Source: CAZEGC01 sp964511635
GTDB taxonomy: Bacteria > Patescibacteriota > Saccharimonadia > Saccharimonadales > Saccharimonadaceae
Assembly (NCBI GenBank): GCA_964511635.1
Contig: CAZEGC010000014.1
Span: forward strand, 1-19,295
Direction of reading: 5' to 3'
DNA: 19,295 bases
In this document: in pieces, positions 1-7,674 of the stretch
How positions within the stretch are numbered: the first letter of the stretch is position 1
Layout: each line of letters starts with the position of its first letter
Position numbers and translations under genes: made by a program
The notes under the pieces: model-generated
The model's input: only the letters and a program-made list of their open reading frames with translations
Database searches by the model: none
What the model was told of the DNA's origin: nothing

Positions 1-2
1 CG

Positions 3-125
3 TACTTTCCAATTGAACAAGCCATATTATTGTCGCTGGTCGCCAGGTTTTATGCAACGATTGCAGATATCGGCGTAGCTGGTGTATATTTAGCTCTTAA
101 TAATGGTAAGGTAAAACAGGTATGA
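3..125 (+). CDS. C-terminal end of a probable integral membrane protein (5' truncated)
   Basis: An open frame enters from the window edge and ends at TGA 123-125. It encodes about 40 residues: a hydrophobic helix-like stretch (AILLSLVARFYATIADIG, then VAGVYLAL) followed by a short basic tail (NNGKVKQV). This looks like the last transmembrane segment of a polytopic protein. The pattern resembles the C-terminus of flippase-like/LPG-synthase-type (UPF0104) proteins, but 40 residues are too few to assign a family. The stop codon overlaps the next start as ATGA (122-125), so the two genes are probably co-transcribed and translationally coupled. That also places this protein in the surface-polysaccharide pathway. 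Other reading frames here are closed or uninformative. Confidence 0.55.
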   Translation, partial: YFPIEQAILLSLVARFYATIADIGVAGVYLALNNGKVKQV

Positions 126-1348
126 GTAAAAATATTGTGATTATTGGATCGGCGCTATCGGGAAATAAAGGAGCAGCAGCGATGCTGGAGAGCTCAATTC
201 AGACATTGAGCCAACGCTATCCTAATGCTAGATTTACTTCATTGTCAATGTATCCGCATGCAGATCGACAGCAAAACCCATATAAAAATTTAGAAATTAT
301 TGATGGTCGACCGTTTCAGCTGGGTGTAATTATGAATGTACTTGCCCTGCTGCATCGGATATTGCCATTTGCAAGGGGCTTTATTACTAGGCGCTCGCCC
401 GCCATTAGGGCCATAGTCGAGGCTGATGTGTTTTTAGATCAGAGCGGGATCACTTTTGTAGATGGGCGGGAGAAGTTCTTGCCATTTAATACGGCAGCAA
501 TACTGCCTCCTATTAACCTGAAAACACCAGTGGTGAAATGCGCTCAGGCGTTGGGGCCATTTAATAATCCTATCAACAGAGCTTGCGCCAAGTTCTTTCT
601 GCCGCGTATGGCTGCAGTTGTGTCGCGAGGCGCAGTGACAACTAGTCACCTCGCTTCCTTGGGTTTAAAAAACGTTATCGAAGGTGCTGATTATGCATTT
701 GCTCTGGAGCTAACAGATAAAGAGGTAAAGTCTGCCCAGGAAAGATATGACATTTCATTCTTTAAAGATAGCAAAGTAGTCGGATTATCACCGAGTGTGG
801 TTATGCGCAAAAAAGTAGAGGCTGCTGGCGATAATTATGTTCTGCAGATGGTAGAGTTCATAGATTATCTTGCTGAAAAGGGCTTAAAAACTATGCTGGT
901 CGCTCACAGCGTTCGTACAGGTACAGATAAAACGCATAACAATGACCTGCCGCTATGTAGGGAAATATACGCAAAGATTAAGCATCCCCAAAAGTGTCTA
1001 TTTATTGATCAAGAGCTATCCTCACAGGAGCTTAGGTATTGGATCGGAGAGTGTGATTATTTTGTAGCTTCACGCTTTCATGCTATGGTTTCGTCGCTTG
1101 CAATGAAGGTGCCGACACTAGTGATAGGCTGGAGTCATAAGTACCGTGAGGTTTTAGAAATGTTTGAACTTGATGAGTGGGCGTTTGGGCATCAGGACCT
1201 GACGAAGGAGCATCTGCAAGGTAGGTTTGAAAAACTAGTAGAAAACGCCGATGATATAAAGAAAAAGCTAACTCGTAACTTGCCTAGTGTAAAGAAACTG
1301 TCGCTTCAGCAGGTTGATGTAATCGCTGATGTTATTGAAAATAAATAG
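122..1348 (+). CDS. Polysaccharide pyruvyl transferase family protein
   Basis: This 408-residue cytoplasmic protein belongs to the polysaccharide pyruvyl transferase family (WcaK/CsaB type). Members transfer a pyruvyl ketal from phosphoenolpyruvate to sugars of capsule, exopolysaccharide or secondary cell-wall polymer. The N-terminus is typical (IVIIGSALSGNKGAAAML, residues 5-22). The C-terminal half has the family signature SRFHAMVSSLAMKVPTLVIG, followed by a histidine-lysine element (SHKYREV). Length fits the family. The ATG overlaps the upstream stop as ATGA; the only Shine-Dalgarno-like bases are weak (AGG just before the start), in keeping with coupled translation. It ends 10 bp before the convergent GT2 gene. 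The acceptor sugar cannot be told from sequence. The family call is secure; actual pyruvylation is inferred from the family. Confidence 0.85.
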   Translation: MSKNIVIIGSALSGNKGAAAMLESSIQTLSQRYPNARFTSLSMYPHADRQQNPYKNLEIIDGRPFQLGVIMNVLALLHRILPFARGFITRRSPAIRAIVEADVFLDQSGITFVDGREKFLPFNTAAILPPINLKTPVVKCAQALGPFNNPINRACAKFFLPRMAAVVSRGAVTTSHLASLGLKNVIEGADYAFALELTDKEVKSAQERYDISFFKDSKVVGLSPSVVMRKKVEAAGDNYVLQMVEFIDYLAEKGLKTMLVAHSVRTGTDKTHNNDLPLCREIYAKIKHPQKCLFIDQELSSQELRYWIGECDYFVASRFHAMVSSLAMKVPTLVIGWSHKYREVLEMFELDEWAFGHQDLTKEHLQGRFEKLVENADDIKKKLTRNLPSVKKLSLQQVDVIADVIENK

Positions 1349-1358
1349 CGGGTCGCCA

Positions 1359-2309
1359 TTATTTTTTAGTATGCTCGTATTGCATTTCTTTGATGCGCTC
1401 TAGCTGGTCTTCTAGTAGGACGCGGTTTATCCTAAGTAGGTCCGATATTATTGTTAGGGCGAATGACAGCAGTGCTGCTACTAGCATGGCGCTTCCAAAG
1501 ATAAGTGACTGAATGTGCCCTGTACCTTCGCCCCCTATCCATAGAGCGAGAAATCGCACAAAGGGAGCAACCCCAGTTGCCAGAAAGATTAAGCCAAGTG
1601 TGTTAAAGACTACGTATGGTTTGAACATTAGGTAGCTACGCGTAATGGCCTGGGCTGACTTAACCATATGTTGACCTATATTATTAAACAGCCTAGACTC
1701 TCGGGTTTTTTTGTTAGTCGTAACTGGAACGCTCGCTATGCGTAGACGTTTGTTGCCAGCCTGGATGATGGTTTCCATGCAATAACTAAACTGGGTAACG
1801 ACATTTAGGCGATAAAGCGAAGCTCGCGAGTAGGCACGAAATCCACTGGCAGCATCAGGTAGGTCGGTTTCAGCTGCCTTATTTACAACCCAGCTGCCAA
1901 ACCGTTGCATTAGTTTTTTGAAGCCAGAAAAATGGGCAATTTTTGATGTCTGGCGATCGGCAATGACGATATCTGCCTTGCCAGCTATAATTGGCTGTAC
2001 CAAATCAGCAATGCGCTCCTGAGGATATTGATTATCTCCATCAGTGTTAACTACGATGTCAGCCCCATGGCTTAATGCATAGTCAACTCCATCGCGAAAC
2101 GATCTTGCAAGCCCCATGTTTCTAGTGTGCTTTACAAAATGCTTAACACCATGTTTTTTTGCAACTTCTATGGTTTTATCAGTGGAGCCATCATCAATAA
2201 CTAGGACCTCGATGATGTCTACATTGTCTATTTTTGTTGGGATAGATTTGAGCACCAGTGGAAGTGTTTTTTCTTCATTTAAACAGGGGACCTGCACAAA
2301 AACTCTCAT
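1359..2309 (-). CDS. GT2 family polyprenyl-phosphate glycosyltransferase with two C-terminal membrane helices
   Basis: This 316-residue protein resembles dolichyl/undecaprenyl-phosphate mannose or glucose synthases. Such enzymes move a sugar from a nucleotide donor to a polyprenyl phosphate at the inner membrane face. GT-A motifs are present: PCLNEE near residues 8-13, VIDDGSTDKT at 37-46, and the metal-binding NTDGDNQ at 88-94. The acceptor-region motif GFRAY lies at 156-160. Two hydrophobic helices, about 233-256 and 267-289, anchor the C-terminus. The frame is open 61 codons further upstream, but that stretch is antisense to the neighbouring GT2 gene. Start 2309 is chosen because homology begins there (MRVFVQVPCLNEE) and because a TATAAT box ends 7 nt before the ATG. 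It is paralogous to, and divergent from, the gene at 2365. Substrate is unknown. Confidence 0.87.
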   Translation of the reverse strand: MRVFVQVPCLNEEKTLPLVLKSIPTKIDNVDIIEVLVIDDGSTDKTIEVAKKHGVKHFVKHTRNMGLARSFRDGVDYALSHGADIVVNTDGDNQYPQERIADLVQPIIAGKADIVIADRQTSKIAHFSGFKKLMQRFGSWVVNKAAETDLPDAASGFRAYSRASLYRLNVVTQFSYCMETIIQAGNKRLRIASVPVTTNKKTRESRLFNNIGQHMVKSAQAITRSYLMFKPYVVFNTLGLIFLATGVAPFVRFLALWIGGEGTGHIQSLIFGSAMLVAALLSFALTIISDLLRINRVLLEDQLERIKEMQYEHTKK

Positions 2310-2316
2310 AGCTTCT

Positions 2317-2322
2317 ATTATA
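2317..2322 (-). promoter_or_regulatory. -10 box of the minus-strand GT2 gene, implying a leaderless mRNA
   Basis: A perfect TATAAT on the minus strand is followed by AGAAGCT and then the ATG at 2309. The predicted transcription start falls on or next to the A of the start codon, and there is no room for a Shine-Dalgarno. No convincing -35 element is seen. Confidence 0.65.
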
Positions 2323-2351
2323 TCACTAGTGCACTGCACGTATCGCAGTGG

Positions 2352-2357
2352 TATCAT
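2352..2357 (+). promoter_or_regulatory. -10 box of the plus-strand GT2 gene, implying a leaderless mRNA
   Basis: TATCAT stands exactly 7 nt before the ATG at 2365, the same geometry as the divergent promoter at 2317-2322. An in-frame ATG at 2356 overlaps this box and would not lie on a transcript made from it, which argues for 2365 as the start. No clear -35 was found. Confidence 0.5.
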
Positions 2358-2364
2358 GGTGGCA

Positions 2365-3336
2365 ATGAGGCTGTTAATTGTATCTATATGTAAAGACGAA
2401 GCTACTACAATCGGGGAGCTCATAGGTCGTGTTCCAAAAAAGATAGAGGGCATCGGACAGATAGATATTTGTGTCATAGATGATGGCAGCACAGATAAAA
2501 CAGCAGATATAGCTAAGAAAGCGGGGGCCGTGGTATTGTCTGATGGCGCGAATAGGGGTTTGGTAGTTCGCTTTCATCAAGCTGCCGACTATGCACTGTC
2601 AAATGATTACGACGTGATGGTGAACATTGATGGGGATCTGCAGTTTTCCCCAGAGGACATCCCTAAGTTCGTACTGCCGATTATTAACAACGAAGCTGAC
2701 TTTGTGGCGGCCGATCGCTTCACTGACCCAGAAACGGGCGAACAGCGGCGACCAAAGAACATGCCACCCGTTAAGTATCATGGCAATAAACTCGGCTCGT
2801 GGGTCGTAGGTAAATTGAGCAAACGCCAGTTTCGCGATGTGACGTGTGGTTTTCGGGCCTATAATCAAGACGCTCTGCTAGCGATTAACATCAATAACAC
2901 CCACACATACACCCAAGAATCATTCCAAGTACTGGCAGCAAAAGGTATGCGTATTGCAACAGTGCCAGTTATGGTGAAATATTTTAAGGATCGAAAGTCA
3001 CGTGTCGTTACGAGCGTGCCGCTATATATTGCCACCAGTGCGTTTAATATACTGCGAGCATTTCGTGACTTTGCCCCGCTACGATTTTTTACAGCACTTG
3101 GGCTTTTACCCTTCTTGGTAGGAGTTGGCTGCTGTCTATTTATTGGGGTTCACTGGTTGAATAGTGGTCAATTTACACCCTACAAATTTGTAGGGTTCAC
3201 TGGTCTATATTTGGTCTCGCTAGGGTTGCTGCTATGGCTGATCGGCTTGCTTGCCGATATGAACGTGCGAGTATTGAAAAATCAAGAAAAGATATACGAA
3301 GACATTAAGCGAATCAAGTACAAAAAAGACAACTAG
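2365..3336 (+). CDS. GT2 family polyprenyl-phosphate glycosyltransferase, paralogue of the divergent GT2 gene
   Basis: This 323-residue protein has the same plan as the neighbouring minus-strand GT2 protein. It has a GT-A catalytic domain with VIDDGSTDKT (37-46), the metal-binding NIDGDLQ (87-93) and GFRAY (162-166), then two hydrophobic helices near 243-266 and 276-303 and a lysine-rich cytoplasmic tail. Both proteins share GSWVV before GFRAY, so they are clear paralogues. The role is probably transfer of a sugar to a polyprenyl phosphate for surface glycan assembly; donor and acceptor are unknown. The open frame extends upstream to 2116, but that part is antisense to the other GT2 gene. Start 2365 (MRLLIVSICKDE) is supported by homology and by a -10 box 7 nt upstream. 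Its stop is 3 bp from the convergent ugd stop. Confidence 0.87.
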   Translation: MRLLIVSICKDEATTIGELIGRVPKKIEGIGQIDICVIDDGSTDKTADIAKKAGAVVLSDGANRGLVVRFHQAADYALSNDYDVMVNIDGDLQFSPEDIPKFVLPIINNEADFVAADRFTDPETGEQRRPKNMPPVKYHGNKLGSWVVGKLSKRQFRDVTCGFRAYNQDALLAININNTHTYTQESFQVLAAKGMRIATVPVMVKYFKDRKSRVVTSVPLYIATSAFNILRAFRDFAPLRFFTALGLLPFLVGVGCCLFIGVHWLNSGQFTPYKFVGFTGLYLVSLGLLLWLIGLLADMNVRVLKNQEKIYEDIKRIKYKKDN

Positions 3337-3339
3337 AGG

Positions 3340-4689
3340 CTATCGACCGACACCAATGTAGCGAAGGCCGCTAGAAGTGACTTCATTTTTATCAAAATGG
3401 TTGATAGCGTCGACGAATACGTCACCCGCCATGGCGTCTTTGTATTTACTGATCGGATAGTTGATCAGTTTGGGCCATTCGGTGGCAACCACTATGGCAT
3501 CGACGCCACTCGTAGCTTCTTTGATTGACTCGCGCTGCACTACGTTGCGCCGCAGGTCTTCACTAGCCTCCTCGCTCGCTTCTGGGTCGTAAGTGGTGAC
3601 GTTGGCACCAGACTTTGCGAGTATGTTTGCCATCGAGACGCCAGGGGATTTACGTACGTCACTTGTGCCGGCTTTGAAGGCGAGTCCAAGCACGGCAATA
3701 TTCTTTCCTTCAAAGCTGCCGATGGTGTCTTTTAGTTTTTCCATAATATACCCGGGCATAGACGCGTTTAGATTCTGAGCGGCAGTCATTATCTCTAGGT
3801 CAACACCATTTTCTAGTCCACTTGCGATTAGGCCGCTGACGTCTTTTGGGAAACACCCACCACCGTACCCGCGCCCGGCGTTTAAAAAGGCCCTTCCAAT
3901 GCGCTCGTCAGCTCCGACGGCGTCCATGACTTCAACTACGTCAGCATCGACTTTGTCTGCGAGTTTTGCGATTGAATTAGCGAAAGATATTTTTAGCGCG
4001 AGCAGTGCGTTCGCTGATACCTTAATAAGCTCGGCACTGTTTCGACTAGTGGGAATATATTTACCGAGTCGAGACTCTTTTTTTACTCCAGCGACATCGG
4101 CAATCTCATCACGATGATTTTCTAAATTTCGGTAAACGTTTAATATTTCTTCTACGGCCTCTTTGTCATCTCCTCCAACGACCACGCGGTCAAAAAATAG
4201 GGTGTCATAAAGGGCGGTGCCTTCGCGAAGAAATTCCGGATTTGATACGTAACGAATGCGCTTACCGGCTTTTTTAAATACCTCTTCGACTTGATTTCCT
4301 GTGCCAACGGGGACGGTACTTTTTTGAACGAAAATCGATCCGTCTTTTAGGTATTTTGCAGCTTCTTGGGCCGCGCTAAAGACGTAGGCAAGGTTAGAAC
4401 TGCCGTCGGGATTATCTGGTGTGCCGACGCTAGAGAAAACGATGTCGCTACTGGGCACACTTTCGCTATATGAGTCGGTAGCAATCAGGTTTCCGGCATC
4501 CATGGCGACCTTTATGACCGGATCAAGTCCCGCTTCGTAAAAGAACGATCGCCCCTGTTTTATGACCTCAAGGCGTTTCGGATTTGGTTCGATAGCATAC
4601 ACCTTGTAGCCGGCGTGCGCCAGTAGGGCTGCGGTAGTTAGGCCAACGTAACCTGCACCAAGTACAGTGATAGTAGAGTGCTTTGTCAT
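3340..4689 (-). CDS. ugd: UDP-glucose/GDP-mannose 6-dehydrogenase family protein
   Basis: This 449-residue NAD-dependent dehydrogenase carries out the two-step oxidation of the C6 hydroxyl of a nucleotide sugar to a carboxylate, probably UDP-glucose to UDP-glucuronate. The N-terminal Rossmann motif is GAGYVG (11-16). The family signatures SNPEFLREG (149-157) and AELIKVSANALLALKISF (219-236) are present. The nucleophile is Cys279 in GYGGGCFPKD. The C-terminal domain contains LGLAFKAGTSDVRKSP. A strong AGGAGGT at 4697-4703 lies 7 nt before the ATG. The gene is the last of the rfb operon, 15 bp after rfbA. A UDP-GlcNAc/ManNAc or GDP-mannose dehydrogenase cannot be excluded, since the whole superfamily shares these motifs. 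The genomic partners do not settle the substrate. Confidence 0.9.
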   Translation of the reverse strand: MTKHSTITVLGAGYVGLTTAALLAHAGYKVYAIEPNPKRLEVIKQGRSFFYEAGLDPVIKVAMDAGNLIATDSYSESVPSSDIVFSSVGTPDNPDGSSNLAYVFSAAQEAAKYLKDGSIFVQKSTVPVGTGNQVEEVFKKAGKRIRYVSNPEFLREGTALYDTLFFDRVVVGGDDKEAVEEILNVYRNLENHRDEIADVAGVKKESRLGKYIPTSRNSAELIKVSANALLALKISFANSIAKLADKVDADVVEVMDAVGADERIGRAFLNAGRGYGGGCFPKDVSGLIASGLENGVDLEIMTAAQNLNASMPGYIMEKLKDTIGSFEGKNIAVLGLAFKAGTSDVRKSPGVSMANILAKSGANVTTYDPEASEEASEDLRRNVVQRESIKEATSGVDAIVVATEWPKLINYPISKYKDAMAGDVFVDAINHFDKNEVTSSGLRYIGVGR

Positions 4690-4704
4690 ATGATGAACCT
4701 CCTG

Positions 4705-5562
4705 TTATTTCAGTGATTTCAAGTACTGTCCGTAGCCAGATTTGATGAGTGGCTGGGCAAGGTTCAGTAGTTGGTCGTGATTGATATAACCTTCGCGGTA
4801 GGCTACTTCCTCGGGGCTGCCGATAATGAGGCCAGTACGACTTTGCAGCACGCGTATGTAGTCGGCGGCGTCATTCATGGAGTCAATTGTCCCGGTGTCC
4901 AGCCAGACATCTCCGCGATCCAGTGCAGTGACGGTTAGCTTGCCGCGGCGAAGGTATTCTTCGTTGACACTGGTGATTTCAAGTTCGCCACGGTCACTTG
5001 GCTGAACGTTTTTGGCTATTTCGACTACATCGTTATCGTAAAAGTATAATCCAACGACAGCAAAATCTGACTTCGGATATTTCGGCTTTTCCTCGATAGA
5101 TATGGCGGCGTTGTTTTCGTCAAACTCTACTACGCCGTATCGTTCCGGGTCGGACACTTCGTAGGCAAAGACTCGTCCGCCATCAGGATTGGTGCATGAC
5201 TTCAGGGCAGTTCCCAGATCTGCGCCGTGGAAGATGTTATCACCTAGGATTAGTGCTACCTTGTCGCTTCCAATAAACTCCTCACCAATAATAAAGGCTT
5301 GGGCTAGGCCTTCGGGTGAAGGCTGCACTTCATATTGCAACGAGATGCCCCACTGTGATCCATCGCCAAGGAGTCGTTGGAATTGTGATTTATCTTCGGG
5401 TGTGGTGATGATTAAGATATCTTCAATACCGGCTAGCATCAGTGTGGTGAGCGGATAATAAATCATCGGTTTATCATAAATTGGCATAAGCTGCTTGCTG
5501 ATTCCTTGAGTAATAGGCCACAAACGACTGCCCGAGCCGCCAGCTAAAATGATTCCCTTCAT
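4705..5562 (-). CDS. rfbA: Glucose-1-phosphate thymidylyltransferase (RmlA)
   Basis: This 285-residue cytoplasmic enzyme makes dTDP-glucose from glucose-1-phosphate and dTTP, the first step of dTDP-L-rhamnose synthesis. It begins MKGIILAGGSGSRLWP with the nucleotidyltransferase motif GGSGSRL and the RmlA-typical continuation SKQLMPIYDKPMIYYPL. LILGDNIFHG, FAYEVSDPERYGVVEF, IEEKPKYPKSDFAVVGLYFY and the downstream DRGDVWLDTGT are all RmlA signatures. Length is normal for the family. An ATG five codons upstream exists, but start 5562 is preferred because GAGG at 5570-5573 stands 7 nt before it and homology begins there. It lies 19 bp after rfbD and 15 bp before ugd, in one operon. Confidence 0.95.
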   Translation of the reverse strand: MKGIILAGGSGSRLWPITQGISKQLMPIYDKPMIYYPLTTLMLAGIEDILIITTPEDKSQFQRLLGDGSQWGISLQYEVQPSPEGLAQAFIIGEEFIGSDKVALILGDNIFHGADLGTALKSCTNPDGGRVFAYEVSDPERYGVVEFDENNAAISIEEKPKYPKSDFAVVGLYFYDNDVVEIAKNVQPSDRGELEITSVNEEYLRRGKLTVTALDRGDVWLDTGTIDSMNDAADYIRVLQSRTGLIIGSPEEVAYREGYINHDQLLNLAQPLIKSGYGQYLKSLK

Positions 5563-5581
5563 ATTATTTCCTCGCAAAAAA

Positions 5582-6427
5582 TTAATTAACTAAATACTGT
5601 TCGAGTGCTTCATTCCAATCACGTGGCTTGTAGCCAGTGGACTCTATTTTAGCAAGCGACAGTGTACTATCCAAGGGGCGCTGAGCGATGCCGTCTTTGC
5701 CGGCGTAGTATTCGCTGGTCGTGACGCCAGTAACGTCGGCTGGGTCGTGGCCAGTTTTTTCGTACACAAGCGTTGCGACATCAGCCCAACTGGCAGGATC
5801 GCCACTGTTGGTGAGATTATATGTGCCGTATTCGGCGTTTGTGTCGAGCAAATGCCTTATAGCGACCACTAGATCGCTTGTAAAAGTGAGGCGGCCGATT
5901 TGGTCGTTAACGACACTAGGTTTGATACCGCGCTCGGCTAAACTTTTCATAGTGAGAACAAAGTTTTTTCCCTCGCCAATGACCCAGCTTGTGCGTAAGA
6001 TGTAGTGCTTAGCAACCGAAGCGGCGACAATATCGCCAGCGGCTTTACTAGCCCCGTAGACGCTCAAGGGACTAAAAGGTTCATCCTCGGTATGTGGGCT
6101 ACGGGTGCCATCGAATACATAGTCGCTCGAAATGTGAACAAGAGTCATATTATGGTTTCGGCAGACTGATGCCAGGTGGGATACTGCAGCGGCATTCACC
6201 TGCCACGAGGCTACTCGGCCTTCGTTAGTTTCGGCGTCGTCGACATTGGTAAACGCAGCAGCATTAACAACAACATCGACGCTCGACCAGTCGTAGCTAG
6301 AGACAGACTGTTTGTCGGTGATATCTAGTTCGGCTACGTCGGCAAATTTAGCGTTAGGATATTGTTTTCGTAGGGCTGTGCCTAGCTGACCGTTGGCACC
6401 AGCTATAAAAATTTTGCTATCGTCCAT
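5582..6427 (-). CDS. rfbD: dTDP-4-dehydrorhamnose reductase (RmlD)
   Basis: This 281-residue short-chain dehydrogenase performs the last step of dTDP-L-rhamnose synthesis, NAD(P)H reduction of dTDP-4-keto-L-rhamnose. It has the N-terminal dinucleotide motif GANGQLG (10-16), VNAAAFTNVDDAE, HISSDYVFDGT and the catalytic tyrosine-lysine pair in VYGASKAAGD. The motif LRTSWVIGEGKNFV is also typical of RmlD. The ATG at 6427 is only 5 bases from the assembly gap, so its ribosome-binding region is not visible. The preceding bases can be read as a TAA stop directly abutting this ATG (6428-6430), which could be the end of rfbC. Fusion to RmlC, known in some bacteria, cannot be fully excluded because of the gap. 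Confidence 0.92.
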   Translation of the reverse strand: MDDSKIFIAGANGQLGTALRKQYPNAKFADVAELDITDKQSVSSYDWSSVDVVVNAAAFTNVDDAETNEGRVASWQVNAAAVSHLASVCRNHNMTLVHISSDYVFDGTRSPHTEDEPFSPLSVYGASKAAGDIVAASVAKHYILRTSWVIGEGKNFVLTMKSLAERGIKPSVVNDQIGRLTFTSDLVVAIRHLLDTNAEYGTYNLTNSGDPASWADVATLVYEKTGHDPADVTGVTTSEYYAGKDGIAQRPLDSTLSLAKIESTGYKPRDWNEALEQYLVN

Positions 6428-6432
6428 TTAAA

Positions 6433-6532
6433 NNNNNNNNNNNNNNNNNNNNNNNNNNNNNNNNNNNNNNNNNNNNNNNNNNNNNNNNNNNNNNNNNNNN
6501 NNNNNNNNNNNNNNNNNNNNNNNNNNNNNNNN
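6433..6532. other. Assembly gap of 100 N inside rfbC
   Basis: Exactly 100 undetermined bases, the usual placeholder for a scaffold gap of unknown length. A complete RmlC is about 180-190 residues, and only 31 codons are visible on the right side. If rfbC is intact, the true missing stretch is nearer 450-500 bp than 100 bp. Any frame read across the N run is meaningless. Confidence 0.97.
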
Positions 6533-6626
6533 TATCACCATGAACGGGTAGTCTAACTATGTACAGCCCTGGTATCGGTGACTCGGTGACCGAGAGTTCG
6601 TTGTAGTCATTTGGGTCAAATGCCAT
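6533..6626 (-). CDS. rfbC: N-terminal fragment of dTDP-4-dehydrorhamnose 3,5-epimerase (RmlC), interrupted by the assembly gap
   Basis: Only the first 31 codons are visible before the N run. They contain SVTESPIPGLYIVRLPVHGD, which matches the RmlC N-terminus, where the strand ending in VHGD is followed by (N)RGWF(K/R)E in known members. The enzyme would epimerise C3 and C5 of dTDP-4-keto-6-deoxyglucose, and it is the one rhamnose-pathway step otherwise missing here. The position between rfbB (6 bp gap) and rfbD strongly supports the call. No Shine-Dalgarno precedes the ATG, so translation is probably coupled to rfbB. The catalytic His/Asp residues lie in the unsequenced part. Confidence 0.8.
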
Positions 6627-6632
6627 AGTGTA

Positions 6633-7631
6633 CTACTGGCCTTTCTCGGCGTAGGCTGCTTCTACTTTGGCTTTTTCGGCCTGCCACCAGTCTTCATTTT
6701 GGCGGTACCATTCAATGGTCGCCTCCAGGCCTTCACGCAGGTTGGTGTATTCAGGTTGCCAGCCTAGCTCGGTGGTTAGTCTGGTGTTGTCGATGGCGTA
6801 GCGTTGGTCGTGGCCGGGGCGGTCAGCGACGTGTTCGTAGGCTGATCTATCCCTGCCCATAAGCTCTAGAATAGTTTCGAGCACGTATTTATTATTCTGC
6901 TCGCCGTCGGCACCAATGAGGTAGAGCTCACCCGACTGACCCTTATCGATGATAGTATGGACAGCCGAGTTGTGATCATCGACGTGGATCCAGTCGCGGA
7001 CTTGTTCGCCAGTACCGTATAGCTTGGGTGTTAGGCCACTTAGAATATTGGTAATCTGGCGGGGAATAAACTTTTCGATGTGCTGGTAAGGACCATAATT
7101 ATTGGAACAATTAGAAAGGGTCGCTTTAATGCCAAAGCTTCGCACCCAGGCTTTTACTAGCAGATCGGAGCCAGCCTTGGTGGAGGAGTAGGGGCTCGAG
7201 GCGTTGTAGGGTGTGGTTTCGGTGAATTTTTCGGGGCTACCAATTTCGAGGTCGCCGTAAACTTCGTCGGTCGAGATATGGTGTAGTCGAGTATTATGTT
7301 TGCGAACGGATTCTAGTATCGTGGCAGTACCAACCAGGTTGGTATTAATAAAAGGCCACGGGTCACGCAGCGAGTTGTCGTTGTGCGACTCGGCTGCAAA
7401 ATGCACCACAATATCGGCTTCGCTAACTAGTTTATCTACAAGCTCTTGGTCGCAGATGTCTCCTTGTATGAAGCTTATTTTATCTAGCGCCGAACCCAGG
7501 CTGTCTTTGTTGCCGGCGTATGTCAGTTTGTCGATAACGGTGATTTCGTACTCGGGGCGATTACCAAGGGTGTAGTGAACAAAGTTCGCGCCTATGAACC
7601 CTGCCCCACCAGTGATTAGCATTCTCTTCAT
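6633..7631 (-). CDS. rfbB: dTDP-glucose 4,6-dehydratase (RmlB)
   Basis: This 332-residue extended short-chain dehydrogenase converts dTDP-glucose to dTDP-4-keto-6-deoxyglucose, the second rhamnose step. The NAD-binding motif is ITGGAGFIG near residues 6-14. HISTDEVYGDL carries the catalytic Thr-Asp-Glu, and YSSTKAGSD gives the Tyr-x-x-x-Lys pair. NNYGPYQHIEKFIPR and GTGEQVRDWIHVDDH are RmlB signatures. Length is normal. It is the first gene of the operon rfbB-rfbC-rfbD-rfbA-ugd. Start 7631 has no Shine-Dalgarno, but a TATAAT box ends 7 nt upstream, pointing to a leaderless message. The promoter is back-to-back with that of the guanylyltransferase gene. Confidence 0.95.
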   Translation of the reverse strand: MKRMLITGGAGFIGANFVHYTLGNRPEYEITVIDKLTYAGNKDSLGSALDKISFIQGDICDQELVDKLVSEADIVVHFAAESHNDNSLRDPWPFINTNLVGTATILESVRKHNTRLHHISTDEVYGDLEIGSPEKFTETTPYNASSPYSSTKAGSDLLVKAWVRSFGIKATLSNCSNNYGPYQHIEKFIPRQITNILSGLTPKLYGTGEQVRDWIHVDDHNSAVHTIIDKGQSGELYLIGADGEQNNKYVLETILELMGRDRSAYEHVADRPGHDQRYAIDNTRLTTELGWQPEYTNLREGLEATIEWYRQNEDWWQAEKAKVEAAYAEKGQ

Positions 7632-7638
7632 GTCTTCT

Positions 7639-7644
7639 ATTATA
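7639..7644 (-). promoter_or_regulatory. -10 box of the rfb operon, implying a leaderless mRNA
   Basis: The minus strand reads TATAAT, then AGAAGAC, then the rfbB ATG at 7631. The sequence TATAATAGAA matches the GT2 (2317) and NUDIX (16149) promoters. It forms an inverted repeat with the divergent -10 at 7660-7665 (CTATTATA and TATAATAG). Confidence 0.7.
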
Positions 7645-7659
7645 TAGGCTATCTTGGTT

Positions 7660-7665
7660 TATAAT
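7660..7665 (+). promoter_or_regulatory. -10 box of the mannose-1-phosphate guanylyltransferase gene
   Basis: TATAAT ends 9 nt before the ATG at 7675, leaving a 5' leader of about 0-3 nt and no Shine-Dalgarno. The expected -35 position overlaps the divergent rfb -10 box, so the two promoters probably compete for RNA polymerase. Confidence 0.6.
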
Positions 7666-7674
7666 AGGGTCCAT

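Noticed and set aside
1349..1375. Terminator between the pyruvyl transferase and GT2 genes
   Set aside because: Only a 3-bp GCG/CGC stem precedes the T-rich run, which also encodes the GT2 C-terminus; too weak to call.
2116..2364. N-terminal extension of the plus-strand GT2 gene
   Set aside because: It is antisense to the other GT2 coding region; conserved sequence and the -10 box support 2365.
2310..2492. 61-codon N-terminal extension of the minus-strand GT2 gene
   Set aside because: It is antisense to the start of the divergent GT2 gene, shows no family homology and would include the promoter.
6417..6626. A single frame reading through the N run from rfbC to the bases before rfbD
   Set aside because: The gap length is a placeholder, so the frame beyond it has no meaning.
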